Positions 1 through 8,612 of a stretch of DNA of 64,000 nucleotides are shown here, piece after piece (positions within the stretch are counted from its first letter, which is position 1; each line of letters starts with the position of its first letter). The notes below the pieces were generated by a model. It did not search any database, was not told the DNA's origin, and saw only the letters and a list, made by a program, of their open reading frames with translations. The stretch is from Anaerostipes sp. (GTDB taxonomy: Bacteria > Bacillota > Clostridia > Lachnospirales > Lachnospiraceae), in assembly GCA_028704435.1 (NCBI GenBank), contig JAQWFL010000013.1, positions 1-64,000 on the forward strand. The letters run 5' to 3'. The position numbers and the translations under genes were made by a program.

Positions 1-128
1 GTTCTCCAACAAAGATCGCAAAGGCTTCTGATAAAGTAAGAAAGGGAGCTGGAGAACAAGTAACGCTTGATCCAGAAGAATCAGTAACTTATATTATGGA
101 TAAGTTGAAAGAAAAACATGTAATCTAG
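1..128 (+). CDS. etfB: Electron transfer flavoprotein beta subunit, C-terminal fragment
   Basis: The reading frame starting at base 3 is open from the window edge and encodes about 41 residues ending KLKEKHVI. It contains SPTKIAKASDKVRKGAG, which matches my memory of the C-terminus of clostridial EtfB. EtfB pairs with EtfA to carry electrons between NADH or ferredoxin and acyl-CoA dehydrogenase, and in butyrate producers the complex supports crotonyl-CoA reduction. The start lies outside the window. The etfA gene follows within about 25 bases, the usual bcd-etfB-etfA order. Identification rests on this tail plus the neighbour. Confidence 0.85.
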   Translation, partial: SPTKIAKASDKVRKGAGEQVTLDPEESVTYIMDKLKEKHVI

Positions 129-153
129 ATTAAAAGGAAAAGTGGTGAATAAA

Positions 154-1188
154 ATGGGTTTAGAAGAATATAAAGGTGTTTATGTCTATGCACAACAAGT
201 AGACAATCAATTAGAAAAAATCGCTTTTGAATTATTAGGAAAAGCAAATGATTTGGCAGCAGATTTAGATACAGACGTAACAGCAGTTTTAGTTGGTTCT
301 GATGTAAAAGGACTTGCAGACGAATTAGCTGCATATGGAGCAGATAAAGTAATCGTAGTCGATGATCCAGAATTAAAAGAATACAGAACAGAGCCATATA
401 CACATGCATTGGCTTCTGTCATCAACGAGTACAAACCAGAAATCATGTTAGTTGGAGCAACAGCAATTGGACGTGATCTTGGACCTCGTGTATCAGCTAG
501 AGTTGCAACTGGACTAACAGCTGACTGTACTGTTCTTGAAATTGGAGATTTCCCATTAGTGGCAATTCCAGGAAGAGAACAAAAACATAATCAGTTATTA
601 ATGACTCGTCCAGCATTTGGTGGAAACACAATAGCAACTATCGCTTGCCCAGACAATAGACCTCAAATGGCAACTGTTCGTCCTGGAGTTATGCAGGCTA
701 TGGAAAAAGACGATAGTAAGAAAGCAGAAGTAATTGAATTCAATCCAGGATTTACTCCAAACAACAAATATGTTGAGATTATGAAAGTTGTAAAATCAGT
801 GGTTGACGCTGTAGACATCATGGATGCTAAGATTTTAGTATCTGGAGGACGTGGAGTTGGAGAAGACGGATTTGCTACACTAAAAGAACTAGCAGAAGTT
901 CTTGGTGGAGAAGTAAGCTGTTCTCGTGCAGTTGTAGATAATGGATGGCAGCCAAGAGATATCCAAGTAGGACAAACAGGAAAGACCGTTCGTCCTAATG
1001 TATACTTTGCAATTGGAATTTCCGGAGCAATCCAGCATGTAGCAGGTATGGAAGAATCTGATATCATTGTTGCAATCAACAAAGATGAAACAGCACCAAT
1101 CTTTGATGTAGCTGACTACGGAATCGTAGGAGACTGGAAGAAGATTGTACCAGGTCTAATTGATCAATTAAAAGCAGTTGAAAAGTAA
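154..1188 (+). CDS. etfA: Electron transfer flavoprotein alpha subunit
   Basis: EtfA binds FAD and, with EtfB, shuttles electrons to butyryl-CoA dehydrogenase, often by flavin-based bifurcation in Clostridia. The protein is about 344 residues, normal for the family. The C-terminal FAD domain shows SGGRGVG, SRAVVDNGW, QTGKTVRPNVY and GISGAIQH in the expected order, ending with a conserved AINKDETAPIFDVADYGIVGD-type segment. I chose the ATG at 154 because GGTGA lies 5 bases upstream. GTG codons at 142 and 145 behind AAAAGGAAAAG are alternatives adding 3-4 residues. It closes the operon; a hairpin terminator follows. The opposite-strand CoA-transferase and ldh nearby also fit fermentation. Confidence 0.95.
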   Translation: MGLEEYKGVYVYAQQVDNQLEKIAFELLGKANDLAADLDTDVTAVLVGSDVKGLADELAAYGADKVIVVDDPELKEYRTEPYTHALASVINEYKPEIMLVGATAIGRDLGPRVSARVATGLTADCTVLEIGDFPLVAIPGREQKHNQLLMTRPAFGGNTIATIACPDNRPQMATVRPGVMQAMEKDDSKKAEVIEFNPGFTPNNKYVEIMKVVKSVVDAVDIMDAKILVSGGRGVGEDGFATLKELAEVLGGEVSCSRAVVDNGWQPRDIQVGQTGKTVRPNVYFAIGISGAIQHVAGMEESDIIVAINKDETAPIFDVADYGIVGDWKKIVPGLIDQLKAVEK

Positions 1189-1206
1189 TTTTTCAATCTA
1201 AATTTA

Positions 1207-1238
1207 AAATCCCTCGACATTTTGTTGAGGGATTTTTT
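1207..1238 (+). terminator. Intrinsic terminator after etfA
   Basis: AATCCCTC pairs with GAGGGATT around a short AT-rich loop and is followed directly by a T run. It ends the etf operon. Confidence 0.85.
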
Positions 1239-1239
1239 G

Positions 1240-1248
1240 TGCTATAAT
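1240..1248 (+). promoter_or_regulatory. Extended -10 promoter for the nucleoid-associated gene
   Basis: TG-C-TATAAT is an extended -10 element placed 39 bases before the ATG at 1288. No good -35 is visible, as usual for extended -10 promoters. It sits directly behind the etfA terminator. Confidence 0.5.
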
Positions 1249-1287
1249 AAATTCTAAGACAACTAGAAGAATGAAGAGGTAAGTAAA

Positions 1288-2301
1288 ATGCAGATACAAA
1301 GAGATGATATTATTATACGAAAAGGAATATGCCATATTTTAGACTGTCATAGTGGTTATTTAGGTCTGTCAACGGAATTATTAGATATGGGGCCAGACTT
1401 GATGGAATTTGTGAGAGGTCATATTTTTAAAATATTAGAAAGTGATGATACGAAAAAGTGTGAATTTAATGGAGGTTCGTCTTCTGTTTTAAGCCTATTA
1501 GAAACTATGGATGAAAAAGACGATGATAGCTTTATAGAAGCTAGTAGAACCATTGCTGAGAATTTATTTGATATTATGTGTGATAGTGTCCTAATTCCAG
1601 CTGCAGATGTAATTATAGTAAGTTTTCAACTAGAAAGTGTTGTTCATTTGGCTCTATTAAAGATGAATTATAAAGAGACCTATGTACATAGAGAATCTGA
1701 GAATGAGGGAAATGACATTGTGAAACAAAGGGTTATGCCAACAGATGGAGCCAAGTTAACTGAAGCTATTATTGTTGATTTACTAGAATATAAGGTACAG
1801 CTTGTAGAGAAAAAATATGAAATGTTAAGTGGAGACAAGATTAATTATTTGTCAGAACGATTTTTACAGTGCTATGCACAAATGGCTCCAAAGCGTAAGT
1901 TCCAACTTTTAAATAAAGTAATTACAGATATTAGTAATAAATATCCAGAAAGTCTCCAAAATAGACTAGATACAAAAAGCAAATTAAGAGAAGAATTTGT
2001 TGAAAAACAAGAATTTTGTGTTAATGAAATTGGAGATAAAATATTTGGAAGTGATCCTGAGAAAAAGCAGATATTTGATGAGAAAGTAGAACAATATGAT
2101 ATTCAATATGATACATTCACTGTGGAGAAAGAAAATACGGTAAGGAAGTTAGAATATCAGATGATGGAGACGGATACAGGAATTGAGATTAAGATTCCAA
2201 TGGAAGAGTATAACACAAAGGGAAATGTTGAAATTGTAGAAGACATTGATGGAGGAAGTACAATTATTATAAAGAATATTGAACAGATTAAAATAAAATA
2301 A
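1288..2301 (+). CDS. Nucleoid-associated protein, NdpA/YejK (NA37) family
   Basis: The 337-residue protein has the organisation of the NA37/YejK family: an N-terminal segment with HILDCHSGYLGLS, a middle part resembling IIVDLLEYKVQLVEKKYEML, and a charged C-terminal half ending in a beta-rich tail. Family members associate with the nucleoid in proteobacteria; in Clostridia the role is largely untested. The ATG is preceded by GAAGAGGTAAG, a good SD. It is monocistronic, with its own extended -10 promoter and a terminator immediately after the stop. The assignment is from family resemblance; the DNA-binding role is inferred. Confidence 0.7.
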   Translation: MQIQRDDIIIRKGICHILDCHSGYLGLSTELLDMGPDLMEFVRGHIFKILESDDTKKCEFNGGSSSVLSLLETMDEKDDDSFIEASRTIAENLFDIMCDSVLIPAADVIIVSFQLESVVHLALLKMNYKETYVHRESENEGNDIVKQRVMPTDGAKLTEAIIVDLLEYKVQLVEKKYEMLSGDKINYLSERFLQCYAQMAPKRKFQLLNKVITDISNKYPESLQNRLDTKSKLREEFVEKQEFCVNEIGDKIFGSDPEKKQIFDEKVEQYDIQYDTFTVEKENTVRKLEYQMMETDTGIEIKIPMEEYNTKGNVEIVEDIDGGSTIIIKNIEQIKIK

Positions 2302-2302
2302 A

Positions 2303-2341
2303 AAATTCTCCAAGGCTATGTTGTCTTGGAGAATTTTTTTA
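2303..2341. terminator. Bidirectional terminator
   Basis: ATTCTCCAAGG and its near-complement TCTTGGAGAAT form a strong stem with T runs on both sides. It serves the upstream plus-strand gene and the ldh gene, whose stop codon lies within its edge. Confidence 0.85.
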
Positions 2342-3283
2342 TAAATCTAAATCAGAAAGAATTTTCTTTAGTGTATGAGCGGAAGAATTTAATGCTTCTT
2401 GTTCATCGTCATTTAAACTGATTTCGATGACTTGGTCTGCTCCCTTGGAATTTACAATGGTTGGTACACTTAGACAAATATCATCTAATCCATATTGGCC
2501 ATTTAGATAGCTGGAAACAGGGAGAATACTATTCTTATCATGTACAATACTGTCAATAATATGACTAGTTGCAATGGCAACGCCATAATAAGTAGCACCT
2601 TTTTTTTTAATAATTTGATAAGCACTGTTTTTGACTTCTCGGTAAAGTTCAGCCATAGATTCTTCGTGATTAAAATGTCCACGCATTTCACAAAAGTCAT
2701 TAATTGGAATTCCGTTTACATTGGCATCACTCCAAACAGCTAATTCGCTGTCACCATGTTCTCCGATAATCTGTGCAGAGATGTCAGAGCTATCTACATC
2801 TAAATGTTCACTTAACAGGTACCTAAAACGTGCAGAATCTAAGACAGTTCCTGAGCCAAAGACTCGTTTTTTGGAATATCCGGAAATCTTTAATGCAGCA
2901 TAAGTCAAAATATCCACTGGATTTGCAACCACTAGGAGAATTCCCTCAAAGTTCTGCTTTACAATTTGTGGAATGATGGATTTAAAAATACCAACATTCT
3001 TATTCACAAGATCTAGCCTTGTTTCATTGGGTTTTTGATTTGCACCAGCTGTGATAATAATTACTGCACAGTCGGCAACATCTTCATAAGTGCCAGCATA
3101 AATCTTTGAGGTGTCCACAAATGGTCTTCCGTGGCTCAAATCCATGGCTTCACCAATTGCTTTATCTTTATTTGCGTCAATTAAAACAAGTTCTGAAAAC
3201 AATCCCTGGTGCATTAAACTAAAAGCAGTTGAAGATCCAACAAACCCGCATCCAATGATTGCCGCTTTTCTAGCATTTATCAT
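2339..3283 (-). CDS. ldh: L-lactate dehydrogenase
   Basis: This cytosolic NAD-dependent enzyme interconverts pyruvate and L-lactate. Visible features are the N-terminal dinucleotide motif IIGCGFVGSS, the NETRLDLVNKN substrate-loop region with catalytic Arg, ANPVDILTY, and the active-site IGEHGDSE with catalytic His. The start at 3283 gives 314 residues, the normal length; an upstream in-frame Met at 3316 would lie before the AAAGGAGG SD and inside the palindrome, so it is rejected. The gene lies downstream of the butyryl-CoA transferase on the same strand, linking lactate and butyrate metabolism. Its SD is one arm of a 14-bp inverted repeat, so expression is probably controlled there. Confidence 0.95.
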   Translation of the reverse strand: MINARKAAIIGCGFVGSSTAFSLMHQGLFSELVLIDANKDKAIGEAMDLSHGRPFVDTSKIYAGTYEDVADCAVIIITAGANQKPNETRLDLVNKNVGIFKSIIPQIVKQNFEGILLVVANPVDILTYAALKISGYSKKRVFGSGTVLDSARFRYLLSEHLDVDSSDISAQIIGEHGDSELAVWSDANVNGIPINDFCEMRGHFNHEESMAELYREVKNSAYQIIKKKGATYYGVAIATSHIIDSIVHDKNSILPVSSYLNGQYGLDDICLSVPTIVNSKGADQVIEISLNDDEQEALNSSAHTLKKILSDLDL

Positions 3284-3334
3284 AAAAAAAACCTCCTTTG
3301 TCTTATTATAAGACAAAGGAGGTTATAATATCAA
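3284..3334 (-). promoter_or_regulatory. ldh promoter embedded in a 31-bp palindrome with SD in one arm
   Basis: Two perfect 14-bp arms (3292-3305 and 3309-3322, CCTCCTTTGTCTTA type) are separated by 3 bases. On the minus strand the second arm contains AAAGGAGG, the ldh SD, and is followed by eight Ts running into the ATG, the shape of an intrinsic terminator. The centre also carries TATAAT (3305-3310) with TTGATA (3329-3334) 18 bases upstream. It could be an operator over the -10, a terminator of the upstream gene, or an SD-hiding hairpin. Confidence 0.65.
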
Positions 3335-3345
3335 GAAATTAGAAA

Positions 3346-4686
3346 TTATTTATTGCTGCGTCTCCAAATATTGGCTTTCTCAGCATCTTTAATTAAGCCA
3401 TCTCTAAAGTCAGGATGAGCAAGGCTAATTAAGGCTTCTGTACGCTGCCATGCACTCATTCCCTTTAAGTTAGCCATACCATACTCAGTTACAATGTAAT
3501 GTGCGTTAGCACGAGTATCTGTAACAATAGAACCCTCATGTAGTGTTGGTAAAATACGAGAATGCATAACACCAGCTTTGTCTGTAAATGTAGAAGATAA
3601 GCAGATAAAGCTCTTACCACCATTAGACATATATGCACCCATAACAAAGTCTAATTGTCCACCAGCACCGCTGATTTGCTTGATTCCTGATGATTCAGAA
3701 CTTACTTGTCCATAAAGGTCAATATCAACGGCGTTGTTAATAGAAACAAAATTATCAAGTTTTTCTACCGTTGAGATGCTGTTTGTATAGTCAACAGGAG
3801 CACTCATACATTCTGGGTTGTTGTCAAGGTAGTCATATAATTTCTTTGTTCCAGCTGCGAATGCATAAGTCTGACGGTAGCGGTCAATTGACTTGTTTGC
3901 ACCAGTAATTTTACCAGCTTTTGCAATGTCAACAAATGCATCTACGTACATCTCCGTATGAACACCCAAATCTTTTAGGTCAGATTCGGCAATTAAAGAT
4001 CCAACTGCATTCGGCATTCCACCAATTCCTAATTGAAGACAGGCACCATTTGGAATCTGGTCAACAATAAGTTTAGCTACGGTTTTGTCTACGTCGCTAG
4101 GAGCGCCAGAACCACCAAGTTCACCGATTGCTGGATTGTCGCCTTCTACAATCATGTCTACTTTTGAAATATGTACTCCCTCTTCAAAACCACCAAGACA
4201 GCGAGGCATATTTTCATTTACTTCTACAATAACACAATCAGCTTTTTCAAGCATTGCTGCAAGATGAGATGCACTTGGTCCAAAACTAAAGAAACCATGT
4301 TGATCCATAGGTGATACTTGGAACATTGCAACGTTTGTACCTGTGATACTGTTACGATAGTAGCTAGGTAATTCAGAGTAGCGAATTGGAGCGTAGAAAG
4401 AGAATCCTTCTTTGATCCATTTTCTCTCCAAGCCACCCATGTGCCATGAATTCCATGTGAAATGGTCTGCTGGAGAATCGATTTTTGTGATTTCTAGAGG
4501 CCACATAATGATTCCACCGCGAATGTTGATATTCTCTAATTCTGGCATACGTTTTGCAAGTGCTTTGTCTAATGCTACTGGTGTGTTTACGCACCATCCA
4601 TAGTCTAACCAATCACCTGATTTTACAACTTTTACAGCTTCATCAGCAGTTGTTAACTTTTTTTGATATTGTTCTGTAAATGACAT
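3346..4686 (-). CDS. but: Butyryl-CoA:acetate CoA-transferase
   Basis: The enzyme moves CoA from butyryl-CoA to acetate, the final butyrate-forming step in many gut Lachnospiraceae. The 446-residue length matches the family. Motifs include [14 protein letters not shown] near the N-terminus, GIGGMPNAV near the middle, and [12 protein letters not shown], whose Glu is the expected covalent-CoA catalytic residue, followed by the GAGGQLDF glycine loop. The C-terminus has [10 protein letters not shown] and AHPDFRD. The ATG is preceded by AGGAGG at 8 bases. A 4-hydroxybutyrate-specific transferase is a close alternative that sequence reading cannot exclude. A Rex-like site lies just upstream, suggesting redox control. 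Confidence 0.88.
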   Translation of the reverse strand: MSFTEQYQKKLTTADEAVKVVKSGDWLDYGWCVNTPVALDKALAKRMPELENINIRGGIIMWPLEITKIDSPADHFTWNSWHMGGLERKWIKEGFSFYAPIRYSELPSYYRNSITGTNVAMFQVSPMDQHGFFSFGPSASHLAAMLEKADCVIVEVNENMPRCLGGFEEGVHISKVDMIVEGDNPAIGELGGSGAPSDVDKTVAKLIVDQIPNGACLQLGIGGMPNAVGSLIAESDLKDLGVHTEMYVDAFVDIAKAGKITGANKSIDRYRQTYAFAAGTKKLYDYLDNNPECMSAPVDYTNSISTVEKLDNFVSINNAVDIDLYGQVSSESSGIKQISGAGGQLDFVMGAYMSNGGKSFICLSSTFTDKAGVMHSRILPTLHEGSIVTDTRANAHYIVTEYGMANLKGMSAWQRTEALISLAHPDFRDGLIKDAEKANIWRRSNK

Positions 4687-4719
4687 GAATTTTCCTCCTG
4701 ATATATAAATTAATTTGTG

Positions 4720-4737
4720 TCGTTAAAAAAATAACAA
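4720..4737. promoter_or_regulatory. Putative Rex operator upstream of but
   Basis: Read on the minus strand, the site TTGTTATTTTTTTAACGA matches the Rex consensus TTGTTAA-N4-TTAACAA at 12 of 14 specified bases. It is 34 bases upstream of the CoA-transferase start. Rex is the NADH-sensing repressor of fermentation genes in Clostridia. The match is by eye only. Confidence 0.5.
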
Positions 4738-4855
4738 TTTAATTTTATCACAAATAGGGAGAAATACAAGGCTATTACGCAAAAAAATACATAGAAATGT
4801 AGATAAATCTATAATATAATTGAGTATAAAATGTATAGAAGGAAAGAAGAGAAAA

Positions 4856-5410
4856 ATGAGAATATCAATCACAAGCTGGGTACAAGAAGAATTAAGACGA
4901 TGGATAGATGATGGAGCCATTTGCGTGGATGCTACTGTTGGAAAAGGAGGCGATACAATTTATCTATGTGAGGCGGCAGGAGCCAAAGGAAAAGTAGTAG
5001 GTTTTGATATCCAGAAAGAAGCTCTTAAGACAGCAGATAAGCGATTAAAAGAAAAGAATTTAAAAGCGGAACTTCATCTGGCAGGTCACGAATGCATGGA
5101 TGAATATTTAGAGGAAGACACAGTATCTGTTATTATGTTTAACCTTGGATATCTTCCAGGTGGGAATCATAAGATTGCAACAAAATCAGCCACAACCCTT
5201 CAGGCAATTGAAAAGGGACTTTTGTTACTAAAACATGGCGGAATTCTAAGCCTTTGTATTTACAGCGGAGGGGACAATGGATTTGAGGAAAGAAATCAAG
5301 TGTTAGAATTTTTAAAGGGATTAGATGATAAAAAATATCTTGTGATTCAACAAAAGTTTTTTAACAAGGTGGAACATGCACCTCTTCCAGTGTTCATTTT
5401 AAAATTGTAA
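4856..5410 (+). CDS. mnmM: Class I SAM-dependent methyltransferase, YtqB/MnmM type
   Basis: The 184-residue protein has a SAM-binding fold: VDATVGKGGDTIYLCE is motif I, VVGFDIQKEAL the acidic loop, and VIMFNLGYLPGGNH the family-specific segment seen in YtqB-like enzymes. YtqB (MnmM) of Bacillus methylates the wobble uridine intermediate of certain tRNAs, as I recall; members are also annotated rRNA methylase. The ATG at 4856 follows GAAGGAAAGAAG. A TTG 36 bases upstream is rejected because the homologous protein starts at MRISITSWVQ. It may be cotranscribed with the carboxypeptidase gene 56 bases downstream. Fold is certain; the exact substrate is inferred. Confidence 0.75.
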   Translation: MRISITSWVQEELRRWIDDGAICVDATVGKGGDTIYLCEAAGAKGKVVGFDIQKEALKTADKRLKEKNLKAELHLAGHECMDEYLEEDTVSVIMFNLGYLPGGNHKIATKSATTLQAIEKGLLLLKHGGILSLCIYSGGDNGFEERNQVLEFLKGLDDKKYLVIQQKFFNKVEHAPLPVFILKL

Positions 5411-5466
5411 TAGTAGTTTAGTTTTTCTCATATATTAGGATAAAGTCATTTGAAAAGAGAGAAAAT

Positions 5467-6618
5467 ATGAGAAAGATTTTTATAATATGTTTTAGCGTCA
5501 TTTTATGTTTTTGCCAAGGGAGCATTGTATTTGCAAAAGATGAGCCAAATCTATATGCCAAAGCATCTATTTTAATGGAGGCAGAAAGTGGACGAGTTTT
5601 ATATGAAAAGAATAGTAAAAGTCAGATGGCTAATGCCAGCACAACCAAGATATTAACTTGTTATTATGTAATATTACATAGCAAATTAAATGAGACGGTT
5701 AAAATATCCAAAAATGCAGCAAGACAGCCTAAAGTATCCCTTGGAGTTCGTGAAGGAGAATCTTATCAACTAGGAGACTTACTTTATGGATTAATGCTGG
5801 AGTCATATAATGATTGTGCAGTTGCCTTAGCAGAGCATGTGGAAGGAAGTGTTCCTGCATTTGAAAAAAAGATAAATAGACTGGCAAAAAAAATGGGAGC
5901 CAAAAACACACATTTTGTAACACCAAATGGACTTGATAAGACAGATGAAGGAGGGAGTCACAGGACTACGGCTTATGACCTTGCTTTGATTATGAAAAAG
6001 TGTTTGAAAAATAAAACTTTTTTGAAAATTACAAGGTGTCTATCATATTCATTTTCTGATCTGACAAGAAAGAGGAATTTCTCCTGCCAAAATCATAATG
6101 CACTGCTTCGGTCTATGGAGGGAGCCATATCGGGAAAAACAGGATTTACAACGAAAGCTGGATTTTGTTATGTGGGAGCAGTAAAAAGACAGCAGATGAC
6201 ATTAATTGTTGTACTCTTAGGTTGTGGATGGCCTCCGCACAAGACATATAAGTGGACAGATGTGAATCAACTGGTGCTATATGGAACCAAACACTATGAA
6301 CGGAAAGAATATGAACAAAAAGGGGAAAGACTAAAAAAGATAAATGTAATTCAAGGAGTGAAGGATAAGGTTTATGGGGAAATTAAACCATTAAAAATAC
6401 ATTGGATTCAGAAGAAATCAGAGGATTTTCAGATTAAGTATACATATAAAAAACAAATACAAGCACCTGTAAAGATGAATACAACAGTTGGAAAAGTAAC
6501 ATACTTTTCAGGAAGAAATGTCATTGGTTCGCAAAACATCTATGCGTCCCAAAGTATTCAAGAAAAAAGTGTGTGGTGGTACTTAGGAAAAATAATCGTT
6601 TGTTTTTTTAAATTATAA
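5467..6618 (+). CDS. D-alanyl-D-alanine carboxypeptidase (S11, DacA/DacF-like)
   Basis: This exported penicillin-binding enzyme trims the terminal D-Ala from peptidoglycan stem peptides. A signal peptide covers about residues 1-23. The three serine-enzyme motifs are present: S58-T-T-K61, S113-Y-N115 and the GKTGFT box near residue 220. After the catalytic domain a C-terminal region of about 110 residues resembles the PBP5 beta domain, and the last 18 residues (WWYLGKIIVCFFKL end) form a hydrophobic anchor. Length 383 is typical. The SD (AAGAGAG) is weak. Sporulation (DacF-like) and vegetative (DacA-like) roles cannot be separated here. Confidence 0.93.
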   Translation: MRKIFIICFSVILCFCQGSIVFAKDEPNLYAKASILMEAESGRVLYEKNSKSQMANASTTKILTCYYVILHSKLNETVKISKNAARQPKVSLGVREGESYQLGDLLYGLMLESYNDCAVALAEHVEGSVPAFEKKINRLAKKMGAKNTHFVTPNGLDKTDEGGSHRTTAYDLALIMKKCLKNKTFLKITRCLSYSFSDLTRKRNFSCQNHNALLRSMEGAISGKTGFTTKAGFCYVGAVKRQQMTLIVVLLGCGWPPHKTYKWTDVNQLVLYGTKHYERKEYEQKGERLKKINVIQGVKDKVYGEIKPLKIHWIQKKSEDFQIKYTYKKQIQAPVKMNTTVGKVTYFSGRNVIGSQNIYASQSIQEKSVWWYLGKIIVCFFKL

Positions 6619-6666
6619 TTGGAAAATGTGGTATGATAAATAAAAACATGAAAGGAAGAGTATAAA

Positions 6667-8046
6667 ATGGAACAAAAGAATACATGGTTGTCATATAAAG
6701 ACGCAGATGTGAAGGAATTAGAAGCCTTGAATGAAGATTATAAGAGTTTCTTAACAAAAGGGAAAACAGAACGAGAATGTGTGAAATTGTCAGTAGAGAT
6801 GGCGAAAGAAGCAGGATATCAAGATTTAGAAGATTTAATTGGGGCAGGGAAAACACTGAAACCTGGAGATAAAGTTTTTCGTACATGGATGAAAAAAGCA
6901 ATTGTATTGTTTGAAATTGGAACAGATGCCATTGAGAATGGATTGAATATTTTAGGAGCGCACATTGATTCTCCAAGAATGGATTTAAAACAAAATCCCC
7001 TATATGAAGATACTGAATTAGCACTTTTAGATACACATTACTATGGTGGAGTGAAAAAGTATCAATGGGTTACATTGCCACTTGCATTACATGGAGTTGT
7101 GGTAAAGAAGGATGGAAGTGTGATTGAACTTTCCATTGGTGAAGATCCAAAGGATCCTGTGGTTGGAGTCACTGATTTGTTGATTCATTTATCATCAAAG
7201 CAAATGGAAAAGAAAGCATCAGTTGTTGTTGAGGGAGAAGACTTGAATGTCTTGATTGGAAGCCGTCCTTTAGAAGGAGAGGAAAAGGATCAAGTGAAAT
7301 TATACATTCTAAAACTTTTAAAAGATGAATACGCCATGGAAGAAGAAGACTTTTTATCCGCAGAGATTGAAGTTGTTCCGGCAGGAGGAGCTAGAGATTT
7401 TGGATTGGATCGAAGTATGATCATGTCTTATGGGCAGGATGATAGAGTTTGTGCCTATACTTCTCTTGTTGCAATGTTAAATGTAACAAAAGTTAAGAGA
7501 ACTACGTGCTGTATTCTTGTAGATAAAGAAGAGATTGGAAGTGTAGGGGCCACTGGTATGCATTCAAAATTCTTTGAAAATACAGTTGCAGAAATCATTA
7601 ATTTAATAGGTGAATATAATGATTTAAAATTAAGACGCACATTACAAAATTCATTTATGCTTTCTTCGGATGTAAGTGCTGCATTTGATCCAAATTATCC
7701 AAGTGTTATGGAGAAGAAAAATGCTGCTTATTTTGGAAAAGGACTTGTATTAAATAAATATACTGGTGCCAGAGGAAAGTCTGGATCCAATGATGCAAAC
7801 CCAGAGTTTATTGCAAAATTAAGAAATGAATTTGACACACATCATATTGCATTTCAGACAGCGGAGCTTGGAAAGGTAGATGAAGGTGGCGGTGGAACCA
7901 TCGCTTATATTCCTGCGGCTTATGCAATGAACGTAATTGACTGTGGAGTTGCAGTACTAAATATGCATGCACCATGGGAGATTACAAGCAAATCAGATGT
8001 ATATGAAGCGAAAAAAGGATATGAGGTATTCTTAAGAAGTGAATAG
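6667..8046 (+). CDS. Aminopeptidase, peptidase family M18
   Basis: This cytosolic zinc aminopeptidase releases N-terminal residues from peptides. The first metal site is visible as GAHIDSPRMD (H99, D101), with DTHYYGGVKKYQW following, the KEEIGSVGATG motif carrying catalytic and metal-binding Glu near residue 287, and the C-terminal NMHAPWEI with a metal-ligand His. The length, 459 residues, is normal for the family. The ATG follows GAAAGGAAGAG. A strong hairpin terminator follows at once. It stands alone between the carboxypeptidase and a convergent glyoxalase-fold gene; context gives no more specific role. Confidence 0.93.
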   Translation: MEQKNTWLSYKDADVKELEALNEDYKSFLTKGKTERECVKLSVEMAKEAGYQDLEDLIGAGKTLKPGDKVFRTWMKKAIVLFEIGTDAIENGLNILGAHIDSPRMDLKQNPLYEDTELALLDTHYYGGVKKYQWVTLPLALHGVVVKKDGSVIELSIGEDPKDPVVGVTDLLIHLSSKQMEKKASVVVEGEDLNVLIGSRPLEGEEKDQVKLYILKLLKDEYAMEEEDFLSAEIEVVPAGGARDFGLDRSMIMSYGQDDRVCAYTSLVAMLNVTKVKRTTCCILVDKEEIGSVGATGMHSKFFENTVAEIINLIGEYNDLKLRRTLQNSFMLSSDVSAAFDPNYPSVMEKKNAAYFGKGLVLNKYTGARGKSGSNDANPEFIAKLRNEFDTHHIAFQTAELGKVDEGGGGTIAYIPAAYAMNVIDCGVAVLNMHAPWEITSKSDVYEAKKGYEVFLRSE

Positions 8047-8053
8047 AAATAAC

Positions 8054-8096
8054 AAAGGTTGAGCCCATATAAATATAAAAGCTCAACCTTTTCTTT
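8054..8096. terminator. Bidirectional terminator
   Basis: AAAGGTTGAGC pairs perfectly with GCTCAACCTTT across a 16-base AT loop. T runs lie on both sides, so it serves the aminopeptidase gene and the convergent glyoxalase-fold gene. Confidence 0.88.
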
Positions 8097-8461
8097 TATT
8101 TTGCAGGTACAATTTCAATCCAATATCCATCAGGATCATTGATAAAATAAATGCCCATGTCAGGATTCTCAAAGCAAATACATCCCATATCTTCGTGAAT
8201 CTTGTGAAGATGATCCATATCATCAGTTGTAAAAGCAAGATGGAATTCTTCATCTCCTAGGTTGTATGGATCTTTTCGTTCCTGAAGCCATGTTAACTCA
8301 AGGGTAAAATCACTTTTTCCATCCCCTAAGTAAACCAACTGAAAACTTCCGTCACTTGCAGATTTTTCACGCACAATCTTTAGACCTAAAGCTTTTTTAT
8401 AAAAGTCTATACTCTTTTCCAAATTCAAAACATTAAAGTTAAAATGGTTAAATAAAATCAT
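8096..8461 (-). CDS. VOC family protein, glyoxalase I-like
   Basis: The 121-residue protein is a two-repeat vicinal-oxygen-chelate fold. Candidate metal ligands are all in place: H6 (NHFNFNV), E55 (FTLELTW), H74 (FHLAF) and E116 (YWIEIVPA), the set used by lactoylglutathione lyase. The phrase INDPDGYWIEIV is the typical C-terminal motif. The likely reaction is methylglyoxal detoxification through a thiol hemithioacetal, but Clostridia often lack glutathione, so the true thiol or substrate is uncertain. The SD (AAGGAGG) is good. It is monocistronic and divergent from the L,D-transpeptidase gene. Confidence 0.85.
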   Translation of the reverse strand: MILFNHFNFNVLNLEKSIDFYKKALGLKIVREKSASDGSFQLVYLGDGKSDFTLELTWLQERKDPYNLGDEEFHLAFTTDDMDHLHKIHEDMGCICFENPDMGIYFINDPDGYWIEIVPAK

Positions 8462-8511
8462 AATAATGCCTCCTTATATAATATTAATTTATCATAACAT
8501 AAAAAAATGTA

Positions 8512-8539
8512 TTTACAATATATAAATGTGGTTTATAAT
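8512..8539 (+). promoter_or_regulatory. Promoter for the L,D-transpeptidase gene
   Basis: TTTACA and TATAAT are separated by 16 bases. The leader to the ATG is about 65 bases and contains no obvious riboswitch. Confidence 0.55.
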
Positions 8540-8612
8540 AGAGGATAGGAGAGCTTATCATAATAAAATATTGGTAAAGAGGGTAACTTAAAAGGAAAGG
8601 AAATAAAATAAA

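Noticed and set aside
3292-3322. ldh palindrome as a Rex site
   Set aside because: The half-site TTGTCTTA differs from TTGTTAA and the spacing is one base off; kept as an unknown operator.
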